Shown here: positions 1 through 7,776 of the stretch, piece by piece
How the letters are laid out: the number at the start of each line of letters is the position of its first letter
Position numbering within the stretch: the first letter of the stretch is position 1
Assembly: GCA_038110535.1 (NCBI GenBank)
Contig: JAYNJW010000034.1
Span: forward strand, 1 to 17,138
Reading direction: 5' to 3'
DNA: 17,138 nucleotides
Source of the DNA: Chordibacter sp038110535
GTDB taxonomy: Bacteria > Verrucomicrobiota > Verrucomicrobiia > Opitutales > Seribacteraceae
The notes under the pieces: model-generated
What the model saw: only the letters and a program-made list of their open reading frames with translations
What the model was told of the DNA's origin: nothing
The model's database searches: none
Translations under genes and position numbers: made by a program

Positions 1-75
1 GCGAGAGGTACGGGTCTAGTATTCATGATGCATGGCATGGGTTGAAAAGAGAAAAGATATGATAAATTTATAAAG

Positions 76-3012
76 TTAGGGTTTTACTTGCTTGGTAGGG
101 GGCACCACTTTGCCGGACCGGCGGGTGGAGTTGGACTCACTGGCCAATTGGTAAGCAGCCAGGGTGGTATCAAAAGTACTACCGGTTGTGTTTGCCCATA
201 CCGTACCGGTGCGTGGGGCAGTCCATTTCCACCAGACTGAGCGTTGAGGGGTGGAGTTGCCGGCATGATTGGGCTCGCCCGCCTGGCCGGTGGCTTTGCG
301 GTTTAGGGCACGGCCGGATATATCCTCTCCTTCCAGCACCTCAGCATTTTCGATATCGTCATTAAGTGGTTTATCCTTGGTTTTTCGTACCGATAGATTG
401 GCAATCTGCTCGGCGTCAAAACCAGCCTCGTTGGTTACAAGTACCGAGTACTGCCCGGCATCCTCCAGGGCAAGAAATGGCAGGGCATAGGAAGATTGTT
501 CCGCCCCCACTATACGACCACCGTTCATCAACCATTGATATTTGAGCGGTGGGGAACCAACCGCGGCCACCACCAGTTCAAGGAAGTCACCCTCCGTCTT
601 GGTCAGGTCGATCCCTTTGGTAAGAATGATGGGTGGGTCGAGCACGGGCTCCTCCGGTGCTTTTTCCTCGGGCTGTGGGTGGCGCAATACCAGTTTGCCC
701 TGTGCCCCGCGCACGCCCCCAATTTGCAGATAATACTTCTTTCCTTCCTCTGCCTCAAACTGGATAGCGGAGGTGAAGCCATCGCTGGAGGCATCATCAT
801 TGGATGCCACAAGGTTCAGTGTATCGAGCGAGTCACCGGTGTAAGCCGCGAGGGTGGTATCGAACTCGCTCCCAAAAGTATCGAGATTGGCCTGCCCACT
901 GCGGGTGGGCTGCCAGGTATACCACACGGTATGGGTAATCTGGGATTCAAACATAATTGCCTGCTCCCCGGCTTCAAGGGATGCCCGCTTGTTTGTACCC
1001 GTGGTCTCAGCAATGGAGGAGGCCAGCGGAGTGGCCCGGGCAAAAGAATCGTTGGGCGGGCGGACGAATGCCTGCACCGGGAGGGTCGCTTCGGCCGGTT
1101 CATACCCGGACGCGGTTGCCTGTACCACCAGGTCGAAAGAAAGCAGATTGGGTGCAAAGGTCTCCACAGTGTAGATACCATCGTCTGCTTTTTTGTCCTC
1201 CCCTCGACCATTATCGAGCATCACAAAGGTCTCCTCGTCCATAATTGCCGATACCGAGGCACCAAGCAGTGGACGGGGGGCAGACAAGCGGGCGGATATG
1301 ACCATGGGGCCGTCTTTTTCCACCTCCTCGGGAGAATAAGTTACCTCCATGGAAATTTCCACCTTGGGAGCGGCAAGCAAGGCAGCATAGGCATTGACCA
1401 TTCCACCGCTTACGGTTTTTCTGTTGAGGGATGGGAGTGGCGATGCGGTGGCCAGCAGGCGCTCCCTCACCTCAGCCGGGGTAAGGTTAGGCTCACGGGA
1501 AAGCAACAGGGCGGCTACCCCGGCAACATGGGGAGCAGCCATACTGGTACCCTGTAAAGTTTCATAGCTGCTATCCGAATAGTGATATGTGGAAAAAATA
1601 CTTACCCCAGGTGCACCAATATCCACGAATTTTTTACCATAGTTAGAAAAGTAGGCCAAATCGCCACCGCGGCCAATTGCGGCCACGCTAATGACATTGT
1701 CCACCTCATAATTAGCCGGATATTGAGCGTAATGGTCATTATTGGATGAATCGTTCCCGGCAGCAGCGACAAAAACAATGCCGGCTTCCCTGGCCCTGGT
1801 TATGGCATTTTTGGAATAAGCACTAAAGCCCCCTCCCCCATAACTGGCATTGATCACCCGGGCACCCTTGGCAATGGCATAATCAATACAGGTGACCGCA
1901 TCCGAGGTGTATCCTCCCCCACTACTGTTTAAAAATTTAAGGGCCATGATTTTACTATTCCATACCACCCCCACCGCCGGCCCCCCTCCGTTGGCTACCG
2001 CTCCAATAGTACCCGCACAATGGGTACCGTGCCCATTGTCATCCATGGGGTCACCATCACCATGCCACGCACTAATCCCATACACATCATCCACATACCC
2101 ATTGCCATCATCATCCAATTCGTTGCCTGGAATCTCATCCGGGTTGATCCACATATTCTCCGCCAAATCATTGTGGGTGTAGCGCACCCCGGTATCGATC
2201 ACTGCAACGATGATATCCTCCGAACCTGTGGTCAGTTCCCAGGCATCGGTGACATTGGTATCTGTGCCTTCCATACCTACTTTTTCCCATCCAGAATTAA
2301 ACCACTCCCAATCCTTCTGCCCATAATTATTCAGCCCCCACAGACTGCCATCGTTATATCCATCATCGGAAGGAGTGGCATTTAAACCAAGCAACCAGTC
2401 CGGTTCCACATATTCATAATTTCCCGAGTCCATCATGTCCTTGACCTCTGACTTAAAGCCCATCGCTTTGAGATCAGATCGTTGTTTGGATATTTGCTCA
2501 AGAGTGTCGGCAGAGAGATTGCCAGAAGTTAATTTTTCCTGGAGGGACACATCGGTATCCCACTGGATGGATACCAGATCATCCAATACCTTGTTGCGAC
2601 GAAAAACCGTGGTGCTTCCCACCCGGTTGACCCGTCTTTTCAGCGATCGTCTACCTTGCTCGTTCAGCTTACCAACATACCTACCCGCAGCTGCCCGTTG
2701 CCCGTTTACAAGTATGGTCTTGGTCTCAACCACTGTAAAATGGGCTTTTATCTTTAGATCTCCGGAAACAGAAAAGCTAACCGGGTTGTCACTCCCGGCG
2801 AGATCGCCCGACCATCCTTTAAATACAAACCCGGTACCTGGTTCCGCCTGTAGGGTTGCCTGCTGGCCGATTTCGTACTGTCCGGCCCCAATCACTCCCC
2901 CTTTGCCAAGCACCTGTACATCTACATTCGCCCCGTAAAGAAAGGAGGCAGAAAAAAGCAATACTAAGCAGAAGAGGTTTTTTTTACCAAACTGAGAAAA
3001 ACTTAAGGACAT
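76..3012 (-). CDS. Secreted subtilisin-like (S8) multidomain protease
   Basis: Predicted exported serine protease of 978 residues. Residues 1-28 form a signal peptide with a Phe/Leu-rich core. Residues 30-95 resemble a divergent InlB B-repeat (the GFVFKGWSGD stretch is typical). Residues 110-205 look like a subtilase prodomain of the fervidolysin type. The S8 catalytic domain spans about 215-550, with Asp273 (VIDTG), His328 (NGHGTH), oxyanion Asn420 (AAAGN) and Ser490 (GTSMAAPH) all present, so it should be active. An acidic DDDGNGYVDD loop near 300 may bind calcium. C-terminal accessory modules follow: a beta-sandwich at about 650-778, an Ig-like domain at about 792-876, and a second copy of the first beta-sandwich from 882. 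That second copy stops soon after its FDTTLAAY motif, so it lacks its second half. Translation starts at ATG 3012 with no Shine-Dalgarno. Extracellular protein degradation is inferred. The family call is secure; the substrate is unknown. Confidence 0.93.
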   Translation of the reverse strand: MSLSFSQFGKKNLFCLVLLFSASFLYGANVDVQVLGKGGVIGAGQYEIGQQATLQAEPGTGFVFKGWSGDLAGSDNPVSFSVSGDLKIKAHFTVVETKTILVNGQRAAAGRYVGKLNEQGRRSLKRRVNRVGSTTVFRRNKVLDDLVSIQWDTDVSLQEKLTSGNLSADTLEQISKQRSDLKAMGFKSEVKDMMDSGNYEYVEPDWLLGLNATPSDDGYNDGSLWGLNNYGQKDWEWFNSGWEKVGMEGTDTNVTDAWELTTGSEDIIVAVIDTGVRYTHNDLAENMWINPDEIPGNELDDDGNGYVDDVYGISAWHGDGDPMDDNGHGTHCAGTIGAVANGGGPAVGVVWNSKIMALKFLNSSGGGYTSDAVTCIDYAIAKGARVINASYGGGGFSAYSKNAITRAREAGIVFVAAAGNDSSNNDHYAQYPANYEVDNVISVAAIGRGGDLAYFSNYGKKFVDIGAPGVSIFSTYHYSDSSYETLQGTSMAAPHVAGVAALLLSREPNLTPAEVRERLLATASPLPSLNRKTVSGGMVNAYAALLAAPKVEISMEVTYSPEEVEKDGPMVISARLSAPRPLLGASVSAIMDEETFVMLDNGRGEDKKADDGIYTVETFAPNLLSFDLVVQATASGYEPAEATLPVQAFVRPPNDSFARATPLASSIAETTGTNKRASLEAGEQAIMFESQITHTVWYTWQPTRSGQANLDTFGSEFDTTLAAYTGDSLDTLNLVASNDDASSDGFTSAIQFEAEEGKKYYLQIGGVRGAQGKLVLRHPQPEEKAPEEPVLDPPIILTKGIDLTKTEGDFLELVVAAVGSPPLKYQWLMNGGRIVGAEQSSYALPFLALEDAGQYSVLVTNEAGFDAEQIANLSVRKTKDKPLNDDIENAEVLEGEDISGRALNRKATGQAGEPNHAGNSTPQRSVWWKWTAPRTGTVWANTTGSTFDTTLAAYQLASESNSTRRSGKVVPPTKQVKP

Positions 3013-3017
3013 AGGGT

Positions 3018-3041
3018 AATAAGACAGGGGAATATCTTATT
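3018..3041 (-). promoter_or_regulatory. Small inverted repeat just upstream of the S8 protease start
   Basis: On the minus strand AATAAGA and TCTTATT form a perfect 7-bp inverted repeat around a 10-nt loop, ending 5 nt before the ATG at 3012. It sits where a ribosome binding site would normally lie, and no Shine-Dalgarno is visible. The arms are A/T-rich, so a stable RNA hairpin is doubtful. It could equally be a protein operator or chance. Confidence 0.22.
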
Positions 3042-3095
3042 CCTAGGAGGTGCCCAATTTGCAAGTATTTTTATGTTTTAAAATAATAGGTTTTT

Positions 3096-4121
3096 TTATT
3101 TCAAAGATTCCAAGAATTTTTTATCCCGTGCGAGCAGGACTTTGCCCATTCGTGGCTGGGCATTACGGGTAAAAGCATCCTTAAATTCGGACAGGTTAAA
3201 GACCTGATCAATAGAATGCTTGAGTTCGGTCATGGCGAGGGGTTGGAGGACCTGTTCCAAAGCATTGCGCAAACCAGCCAGGCTTTGTTTCCTACGCCAG
3301 CGGTCCAGCCAGAAACCGACCATTCGAACATCACCAAAGATCAAATTGCGGGTGGGAAAACGTACCGCCGATCCATCCATCGCCCCAAAGGTAACATGCA
3401 CTCCCCCAGAGCACAAACTACGGGCAAGCCTAAGCGCACTCCGCCCACCCACTGAATTAAGGCCAAGTTTGCACCCCTTTCCTTCGGTGAATACTCTTAT
3501 CCGCTCAGCCACCTCATCATCATCCAGCCAGACCTCGGTTGAACCGAGTGCTTTCAAAGGTTCCACGCTATTCAAATTACGAACCAAACTGATGCACTGG
3601 AGACCCATCTTTTTGGCAAATTGAATCACCGACTGTCCCACAGCGGAATTACCCGCATTCTGGATGATCACATCGCCCGCATGCAAATATTCAAAGTCAT
3701 TGAGCAAGCGCCATGCAGTCATTGGATTGAGCACAGAAACCGCTAATTGTTCGAAGGGCACCAGAGCGGGGAACAGAATTAATTCTTCGGCCTTAGCCAG
3801 TTGGTATTCCTGCCACGCCCCACCATCCTCGGGAAGGGCAACCGGGCGGCCCATCACTTTTACATCCACCCCTTGCCCGCACTTTACCACCGTGCCCACT
3901 CCCTCCCGACCGGCAACCGCAGGGGGATTGCGGGGGCGACCATAAGAGCCCATGATCAGGCCAATATCAGACGGATGGATCGGGCTGGCCTGCATTTCGA
4001 TCAACACTTCGCCGGGACCGGGCTCAGGCACAGGCAGTTCAATAAGGGAAAGCACCTCACTAGGGTCGCCATATTCCTGGTATTGCAGAGCTTTTTGGGA
4101 ACTGGGAATTTCCTTGTTCAT
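3096..4121 (-). CDS. MDR-superfamily trans-2-enoyl thioester reductase (MECR/ETR1-like)
   Basis: Cytoplasmic NADPH-dependent reductase of 341 residues in the medium-chain dehydrogenase/reductase superfamily. Several motifs point to the mitochondrial-type enoyl-CoA/ACP reductase branch rather than a zinc alcohol dehydrogenase. These are SPIHPSDIGLIMGSYG at 46-61, with the Tyr (Tyr60) that is catalytic in ETR1/MECR; NPMTAWRLL at 132-140; the nucleotide loop QNAGNSAVGQ at 154-163; a following Val-Arg (Arg181) suited to NADP phosphate; and GFWLDRW at 269-275, like the GFWL-x-x-W of MECR. No structural-zinc cysteine cluster is visible. The expected reaction is reduction of trans-2-enoyl-CoA or enoyl-ACP in fatty-acid synthesis or chain processing, but no other fatty-acid gene is nearby. 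The start is ATG 4121, 54 bp after the stop of the upstream cytochrome gene, so co-transcription is possible. A general quinone-oxidoreductase-like role is the main alternative. Confidence 0.85.
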   Translation of the reverse strand: MNKEIPSSQKALQYQEYGDPSEVLSLIELPVPEPGPGEVLIEMQASPIHPSDIGLIMGSYGRPRNPPAVAGREGVGTVVKCGQGVDVKVMGRPVALPEDGGAWQEYQLAKAEELILFPALVPFEQLAVSVLNPMTAWRLLNDFEYLHAGDVIIQNAGNSAVGQSVIQFAKKMGLQCISLVRNLNSVEPLKALGSTEVWLDDDEVAERIRVFTEGKGCKLGLNSVGGRSALRLARSLCSGGVHVTFGAMDGSAVRFPTRNLIFGDVRMVGFWLDRWRRKQSLAGLRNALEQVLQPLAMTELKHSIDQVFNLSEFKDAFTRNAQPRMGKVLLARDKKFLESLK

Positions 4122-4138
4122 TCTAGCTCAAAGTATTA

Positions 4139-4153
4139 GCCCGCAATCCGGGC
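4139..4153 (-). promoter_or_regulatory. GC-rich 5-bp hairpin between the cytochrome/LRR and reductase genes
   Basis: GCCCG and CGGGC form a perfect all-GC stem with a 5-nt loop in the 54-bp gap between the two minus-strand genes. On that strand TAATACTTT follows rather than a true U-run, so it is a poor match to an intrinsic terminator. It might act as an attenuator or RNA 3'-end stabiliser. Confidence 0.25.
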
Positions 4154-4175
4154 ATGGGCGATTCGAAAAAGTTTT

Positions 4176-5132
4176 CTAATTAACAATCTGCAGGCCGGAT
4201 CGAACCTGCTCAAACTTGGCTTGATCTTTTCCTGCTTTGGACTGCCAAAGGTTGAGGGTGGCAAGATTGGGAAGTTTGAGCAATCTAGTAACCCCAACAT
4301 TGGTTACTTCGGTCTTTCCCAGGTTGAGGGTCTGTAAATTTTTCAAACCTATCAATTGAGCAATTCCTTCATCCCCCACTTTACAACCGCGTAAGTTCAG
4401 TTCGACCAGGGAATTAAATTTGCTCAGAGTACCACATACATCGTCCGTCACCGCGGTATCCCGAATATCCAACCTGACCAATAGGTTTCCGAGGGGAAGG
4501 AGCTTTTTCAGTGCTTCATCATTTACCCGGCCGTGACGGGTGACCACCCGGGCTTCCAGCAAGGGACTACCTTTTCCGATTGGGCGGATTAACAGACCCG
4601 TGGCTTTCCGCAGATCAGAGATCAATTCTTGGCTTACAGGCTCTCTGCCTTGGCCGAGTTTTTGGAAAAAGGTTACGAATTCTGGTACTTTTGCCTGCTC
4701 TGTCGCATCTTTCCTCACCAGCTTTTCCACTCCGTCGGTTGCCCCTACCCAGGAACCAAAGTCTGCCCCCTGCCCGATCCATTGACGGATAAGATCACGT
4801 TGCAATGGAGTGAGCGGATCGCCCTTAGGGGGCATACGGTCATCATCATCGGCAGGTAATACAACCCGGGTGTAAAGATGGCTCTTGCTCGGATGGTTTG
4901 GTACCAATACCGGCCCGTCATCCGACCCGAACATCAAATGAGCCAGACCATCCATACGTAAACCGGCCTTGGGTTTGTAGAGCCGCCCGTTTTTTTCATA
5001 AGGGGCCTGGTGACACTCGATACAACGCTCCTGCAGGATAGGAAGAATTTCCTTTTCAAAACTGATTGATTCTCCCCCAATCAGGTAGCCGGGAAAGAGC
5101 AGGACGGATAAAATGAAAACTCGGGCAATCAT
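4176..5132 (-). CDS. Exported c-type cytochrome (PSCyt1-like) with C-terminal leucine-rich repeats
   Basis: Protein of 318 residues. A signal peptide covers about 1-20. A planctomycete-type cytochrome c domain covers about 22-125 and carries one haem-binding motif CIECH (Cys37, Cys40, His41). Met100 in DDRMPPKGDPL is the likely distal ligand and lies in the MPPKG-x-x-L-T/S motif characteristic of PSCyt1 proteins. A linker of about 75 residues follows. From about 200 to 300 there are some four leucine-rich repeats (LVRLDIRDTAVTD, LVELNLRGCKVGD, LQTLNLGKTEVTN, LATLNLW) of the internalin/GALA-like 24-residue kind. Members of this architecture are common and expanded in Planctomycetes and Verrucomicrobia. 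They are periplasmic or surface proteins of unknown substrate, often near polysaccharide genes. The start is ATG 5132, preceded by an A5T5 tract and no clear Shine-Dalgarno. The electron-transfer partner is unknown. Confidence 0.88.
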   Translation of the reverse strand: MIARVFILSVLLFPGYLIGGESISFEKEILPILQERCIECHQAPYEKNGRLYKPKAGLRMDGLAHLMFGSDDGPVLVPNHPSKSHLYTRVVLPADDDDRMPPKGDPLTPLQRDLIRQWIGQGADFGSWVGATDGVEKLVRKDATEQAKVPEFVTFFQKLGQGREPVSQELISDLRKATGLLIRPIGKGSPLLEARVVTRHGRVNDEALKKLLPLGNLLVRLDIRDTAVTDDVCGTLSKFNSLVELNLRGCKVGDEGIAQLIGLKNLQTLNLGKTEVTNVGVTRLLKLPNLATLNLWQSKAGKDQAKFEQVRSGLQIVN

Positions 5133-5143
5133 TAAAAATTTTT

Positions 5144-5168
5144 CCCACTATCAGCACAATGAAGTGGG
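5144..5168 (-). promoter_or_regulatory. Inverted repeat in the leader of the cytochrome/LRR gene
   Basis: CCCACT and AGTGGG form a perfect 6-bp inverted repeat with a 13-nt loop, 11 nt upstream of ATG 5132 on the minus strand, followed by an A5T5 run. It lies in the 203-bp divergent intergenic region 5133-5335 shared with the EamA-type permease. I could not find a convincing -35/-10 pair on either strand in that region. It could be an operator or a leader hairpin; chance is also possible. Confidence 0.22.
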
Positions 5169-5335
5169 TATGACCATTCAAATTTTCACCCTTGATTAAA
5201 AAAAATTTTGCAGGGCAATGAGCCCATACTGCTGTGATTATTTCCGGTTTTACAGGAATGACAGTTGCACTATTGCAAATCCCGCCCTAATCCCAAACCC
5301 TGTAATGCCTCTGCTATTTTCAATTTTAGGCGACC

Positions 5336-6256
5336 TTGGATGCGGAAAGATTTTTCCCTGGGATGCAAACTAACGAGTATTGGACTGCCTACCTCCTCGC
5401 CCTCTTTGCTGGACTGATCTATGCAGGAGGTGCGATTGCCGGAAAAAAAGCCTTGGAACTCGGCTGCGGTCAGGTACGCACGGTTATCCTCTCCAACCTG
5501 ATTTTATCGGTCTGTTTCATCCCCCACCTCTTTCTTTCTGCGGGCTGGCCAACCTGGCGTGAACTTGTCATTGGGGCGGGATTAGGCAGTATCTTTTTGC
5601 TCGCCCAGGCCCTGCTCTTCCGGGCATTACGGGCAGGGGATGCCTCGATGGTTTCCCCGCTGATGGGAGTAAAGTCCATCCTCGTGGCCTTCTTTTTGGT
5701 CCTACTTGGGTTTTCCGATAAAGCTATCCCTTCCTCCACCTGGTTGGCTGCTGGGCTTACTGCGGTGGCGGTTGCCCTGATCGGATGGCCCGCCCGTAAT
5801 AAGGGTCGTACCAGTACCAAGGGAATTATTCTGGCCATCGCATCGGCGGCGTCCTTCAGTTTGCTCGACTCTATGGTGCCACACTTCAGCCACCAGACCG
5901 ACCCCGTTCGGATGCTCTTTTGTATTTTTGGATCTTTGGGCCTGCTCACCCTCATGCTTATGCCATGGTGTGAGCAATCCCTTTTCCGCCGATCAGAACC
6001 AGGCGACAGTTGGGCGTGGCGAAGCGGGATACTGATCGCCCTGCAGGCTGTGCTTATGTCCACCGCGATTGCCTGCTACCGGGTGCCAACCGAGGTAAAT
6101 GTGGTTTATTCAAGCCGTGGATTCTGGACGATTTTGTTTGTCGCTTGGCTGGGCAAACGGCTGTGCCTGAGTGAGGGATCCCTCACTCCATGGGTCAAGG
6201 GCCGCCGGTTGGCCGGCTCAATTTTGCTGGGAATCTGTATCCTTTTAATTGCCTAG
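5336..6256 (+). CDS. EamA/DMT-superfamily inner-membrane permease
   Basis: Hydrophobic protein of 306 residues with about ten predicted membrane helices in two halves (about 15-150 and 160-305), the duplicated EamA architecture of drug/metabolite transporters. The first half ends in a typical DMT pattern in which LLFRALRAGDASMVSPLMGVKS-like residues (about 93-114) precede a helix and then a WLAAGLTAVAVALIGW helix. The second half begins at KGIILAIASAASFSLLD. The substrate cannot be read from sequence; family members export or import amino acids, nucleobases or other small metabolites. The longest reading starts with TTG at 5336, with AGG 5 nt upstream. ATG at 5363 (residue 10) is an equally plausible start, and both precede the first helix. 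The stop TAG lies in a CTAG palindrome that is also the stop of the convergent CbiX-like gene. Confidence 0.85.
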   Translation: MDAERFFPGMQTNEYWTAYLLALFAGLIYAGGAIAGKKALELGCGQVRTVILSNLILSVCFIPHLFLSAGWPTWRELVIGAGLGSIFLLAQALLFRALRAGDASMVSPLMGVKSILVAFFLVLLGFSDKAIPSSTWLAAGLTAVAVALIGWPARNKGRTSTKGIILAIASAASFSLLDSMVPHFSHQTDPVRMLFCIFGSLGLLTLMLMPWCEQSLFRRSEPGDSWAWRSGILIALQAVLMSTAIACYRVPTEVNVVYSSRGFWTILFVAWLGKRLCLSEGSLTPWVKGRRLAGSILLGICILLIA

Positions 6257-7068
6257 CATGCCTGGTCTGCCCGGATACGGTCGAGCAAGATATCCTGGAC
6301 TAGTGGATGGGTACCGAGGTTGTCCGTCCGGCAAATTTTCATCCCCTGCTCGATAAAAGGCTGGCAGATCTGGGCAAGGTCACCACCGGGACCGGCATGC
6401 CTGCCGGGGAGCAAAAAAAACTGCGAAAGTACCACCTCCCGGATGCCCTCCTTCATCCATTTTTGCAAAAGATTTTCCAGCAATGGGTCATTAAAATCAT
6501 ACTGTGCATCAGGCCTTCTTTCCATCGCACAGGTGGAAAACGGACCGATCGCATTGCCCAGTAACTGTCTGATTTGCTCACCCACATCCTCCCGCACCTG
6601 GTTTACTTCAGGCAAAGGGGTACCATGATCCACCATAGCCACTGCAGGACTTGTAAACCCAGAACTTTTGATCTGCGCCTCGCACAATTCAGACATGGCC
6701 CGGGCAAGGCGATCATCCCCTGACTCATACAAGGGAGCAAGAATTCGATAGTTCCTGCGGTGAGCTTTTTTTTCTTTCCAAATTTCTAAATTTTTCGGCA
6801 ACCAATCGGTAATGGCCAGGCTGGGCCCAAGAAAAAAAGATAATGCCCGAATCTCCTCGATTTCTTCAGACTCTTGCGAATGGAAAAAATTCTGCATGGA
6901 ATCGGCAGGGACATTCTCAAGATCGACAGGATCGATCTTATGGGAATGCATCAGTCCGAACGGGCGAACCGTGTACCCGGACACCTCGGATAAAGAGGTC
7001 GCAATTTTGCGCATTTGTAAAATTGAACCAGCACGCAACGATCCATTATCGATTAGAAAATATTCCAT
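6253..7068 (-). CDS. CbiX-like sirohydrochlorin chelatase family protein
   Basis: Cytoplasmic protein of 271 residues with the duplicated CbiX fold. The C-terminal half (about 140-270) keeps the likely metal-binding and catalytic histidines: His148 in MVDHGTP and His224 in FFLLPGRHAGPGGDL. The N-terminal half (about 1-95) keeps the family outline (LIDNGSLRAGS at 5-15, FFLGPS at 78-83), but Asn replaces the first active-site His and the GRH-type His is absent, so only the C-terminal half is likely catalytic. Known members insert Co2+, Fe2+ or Ni2+ into sirohydrochlorin for cobalamin, sirohaem or related tetrapyrroles. No other tetrapyrrole gene is in the window, so the metal is undetermined. 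The gene starts at ATG 7068, divergent from the first Pal-like gene across 111 bp. Its stop overlaps that of the EamA-type permease by 4 bp. Confidence 0.82.
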   Translation of the reverse strand: MEYFLIDNGSLRAGSILQMRKIATSLSEVSGYTVRPFGLMHSHKIDPVDLENVPADSMQNFFHSQESEEIEEIRALSFFLGPSLAITDWLPKNLEIWKEKKAHRRNYRILAPLYESGDDRLARAMSELCEAQIKSSGFTSPAVAMVDHGTPLPEVNQVREDVGEQIRQLLGNAIGPFSTCAMERRPDAQYDFNDPLLENLLQKWMKEGIREVVLSQFFLLPGRHAGPGGDLAQICQPFIEQGMKICRTDNLGTHPLVQDILLDRIRADQAC

Positions 7069-7164
7069 TTTATAACTCTTTTCCCATTGACGAACATAGG
7101 ATCGCGCGCAAGGAAATACTTAGGATGGTTGTGATGATGGGTCTCAACCTAAACATTCAAAAGC

Positions 7165-7169
7165 GGGAG
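7165..7169 (+). promoter_or_regulatory. Ribosome binding site of the first Pal-like gene
   Basis: GGGAG lies 10 nt before ATG 7180 and is followed by an A-rich spacer. It is the clearest Shine-Dalgarno-like motif before any start in this window and supports ATG 7180 as the start. Confidence 0.45.
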
Positions 7170-7179
7170 TAAAAAAAAC

Positions 7180-7773
7180 ATGAATACAAAAGTGTGGTTA
7201 TTGTGTGTGGCAGTATTGTCTGCTGGATTTATTGGTTGTTCCAAGAAGCAAGCCCTGTCCCCCGAGGACACTGCCTTGCTCAAAGGAGGAAACCGTGGAA
7301 ATTTTGTCACCGGGGGTGGCGATACAGGTGAGAACGAGGAACTCCTCTCTCCGGTCGGAGCGACCATAACCGGGTTAAGTGGGGACGGTCTGGCCCCGCA
7401 GGATCCATTTTGGGGAGACAACCTGGCGAATGGGGAACGCCCGTTTGAGCCAATCTTTTTTGGGTTTGATCAATACAACATTGGTTCAGACGAGCGGACA
7501 AAACTTCAGGATGTGGCTGCCTATTTGCAATCCAACTCAGGTGCCCGCATTTTGGTGGAAGGATATTGCGATTGGAAAGGCACGCCTGCTTACAACAAAT
7601 CGTTGGGCGACCGTCGGGCTTCCAGTGTAAAACAATACCTAGTCGATCTCGGAGCGGATACCAACCGGATTGATGTTCTTTCCATGGGAGATGAACTTGC
7701 CACCCCCAATGCCGACTCAACCACTTCTGCATTGGAGCGAAAAGCACACTTCGTGGTGCTTGGTGGTTCCTGA
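7180..7773 (+). CDS. OmpA/Pal-like peptidoglycan-associated lipoprotein, copy 1
   Basis: Outer-membrane lipoprotein of 197 residues. The signal peptide ends in the lipobox FIGC with Cys20 as the lipidation site. A low-complexity linker (about 21-85) leads to an OmpA-like peptidoglycan-binding domain at about 87-195. The binding pocket is recognisable: EGYCDWKGTPAYN with Asp131, and LGDRRASSV with Arg145/146, which match the Asp and Arg that hold meso-diaminopimelate in E. coli Pal. The usual His-Thr before that Asp is Tyr-Cys here. In classical systems Pal anchors the outer membrane to peptidoglycan and works with TolAB; no tol genes are present here. It is followed after only 3 bp by a homologue, so the two are almost certainly co-transcribed. 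Confidence 0.9.
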   Translation: MNTKVWLLCVAVLSAGFIGCSKKQALSPEDTALLKGGNRGNFVTGGGDTGENEELLSPVGATITGLSGDGLAPQDPFWGDNLANGERPFEPIFFGFDQYNIGSDERTKLQDVAAYLQSNSGARILVEGYCDWKGTPAYNKSLGDRRASSVKQYLVDLGADTNRIDVLSMGDELATPNADSTTSALERKAHFVVLGGS

Positions 7774-7776
7774 TTA

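Noticed and set aside
1..38. Possible start of a further minus-strand gene (ATG at 38 or 26, reading MNTRPVPL) running off the left edge
   Set aside because: Only about 8-12 codons are visible, with no ribosome binding site or homology; not supportable as a gene.
76..200. A frameshift as the explanation for the shortened C-terminal domain of the S8 protease
   Set aside because: Neither alternative frame restores the expected A-S-N-D-D or YYLQIGG-like continuation, so a single indel does not repair it. A larger deletion or genuine truncation remains.
496..1557. Long plus-strand open frame (353 codons) opposite the S8 protease gene
   Set aside because: The minus-strand frame encodes intact, recognisable protease and accessory domains. 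The plus-strand product has no recognisable motif and looks like an antisense shadow.
2020..2385. Plus-strand frame with His/Ile-rich repeats such as HIIHIPIAIII
   Set aside because: It is the antisense of the Asp/Gly-rich calcium-loop region of the S8 domain; the composition follows from that.
5470..6063. Minus-strand open frame of 197 codons opposite the EamA-type permease
   Set aside because: The plus-strand frame has regular membrane helices and a DMT pattern; the opposite frame is basic and featureless.
6237..6278. GTATCC/GGATAC inverted repeat flanking the shared stop of the permease and CbiX-like genes as a bidirectional terminator
   Set aside because: Only 6-bp arms with a 30-nt loop and no U-run; not a credible terminator.
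7069..7179. Cobalamin riboswitch before the CbiX-like gene
   Set aside because: The intergenic region is 111 bp, shorter than a cobalamin riboswitch, and no B12-box-like sequence was seen.
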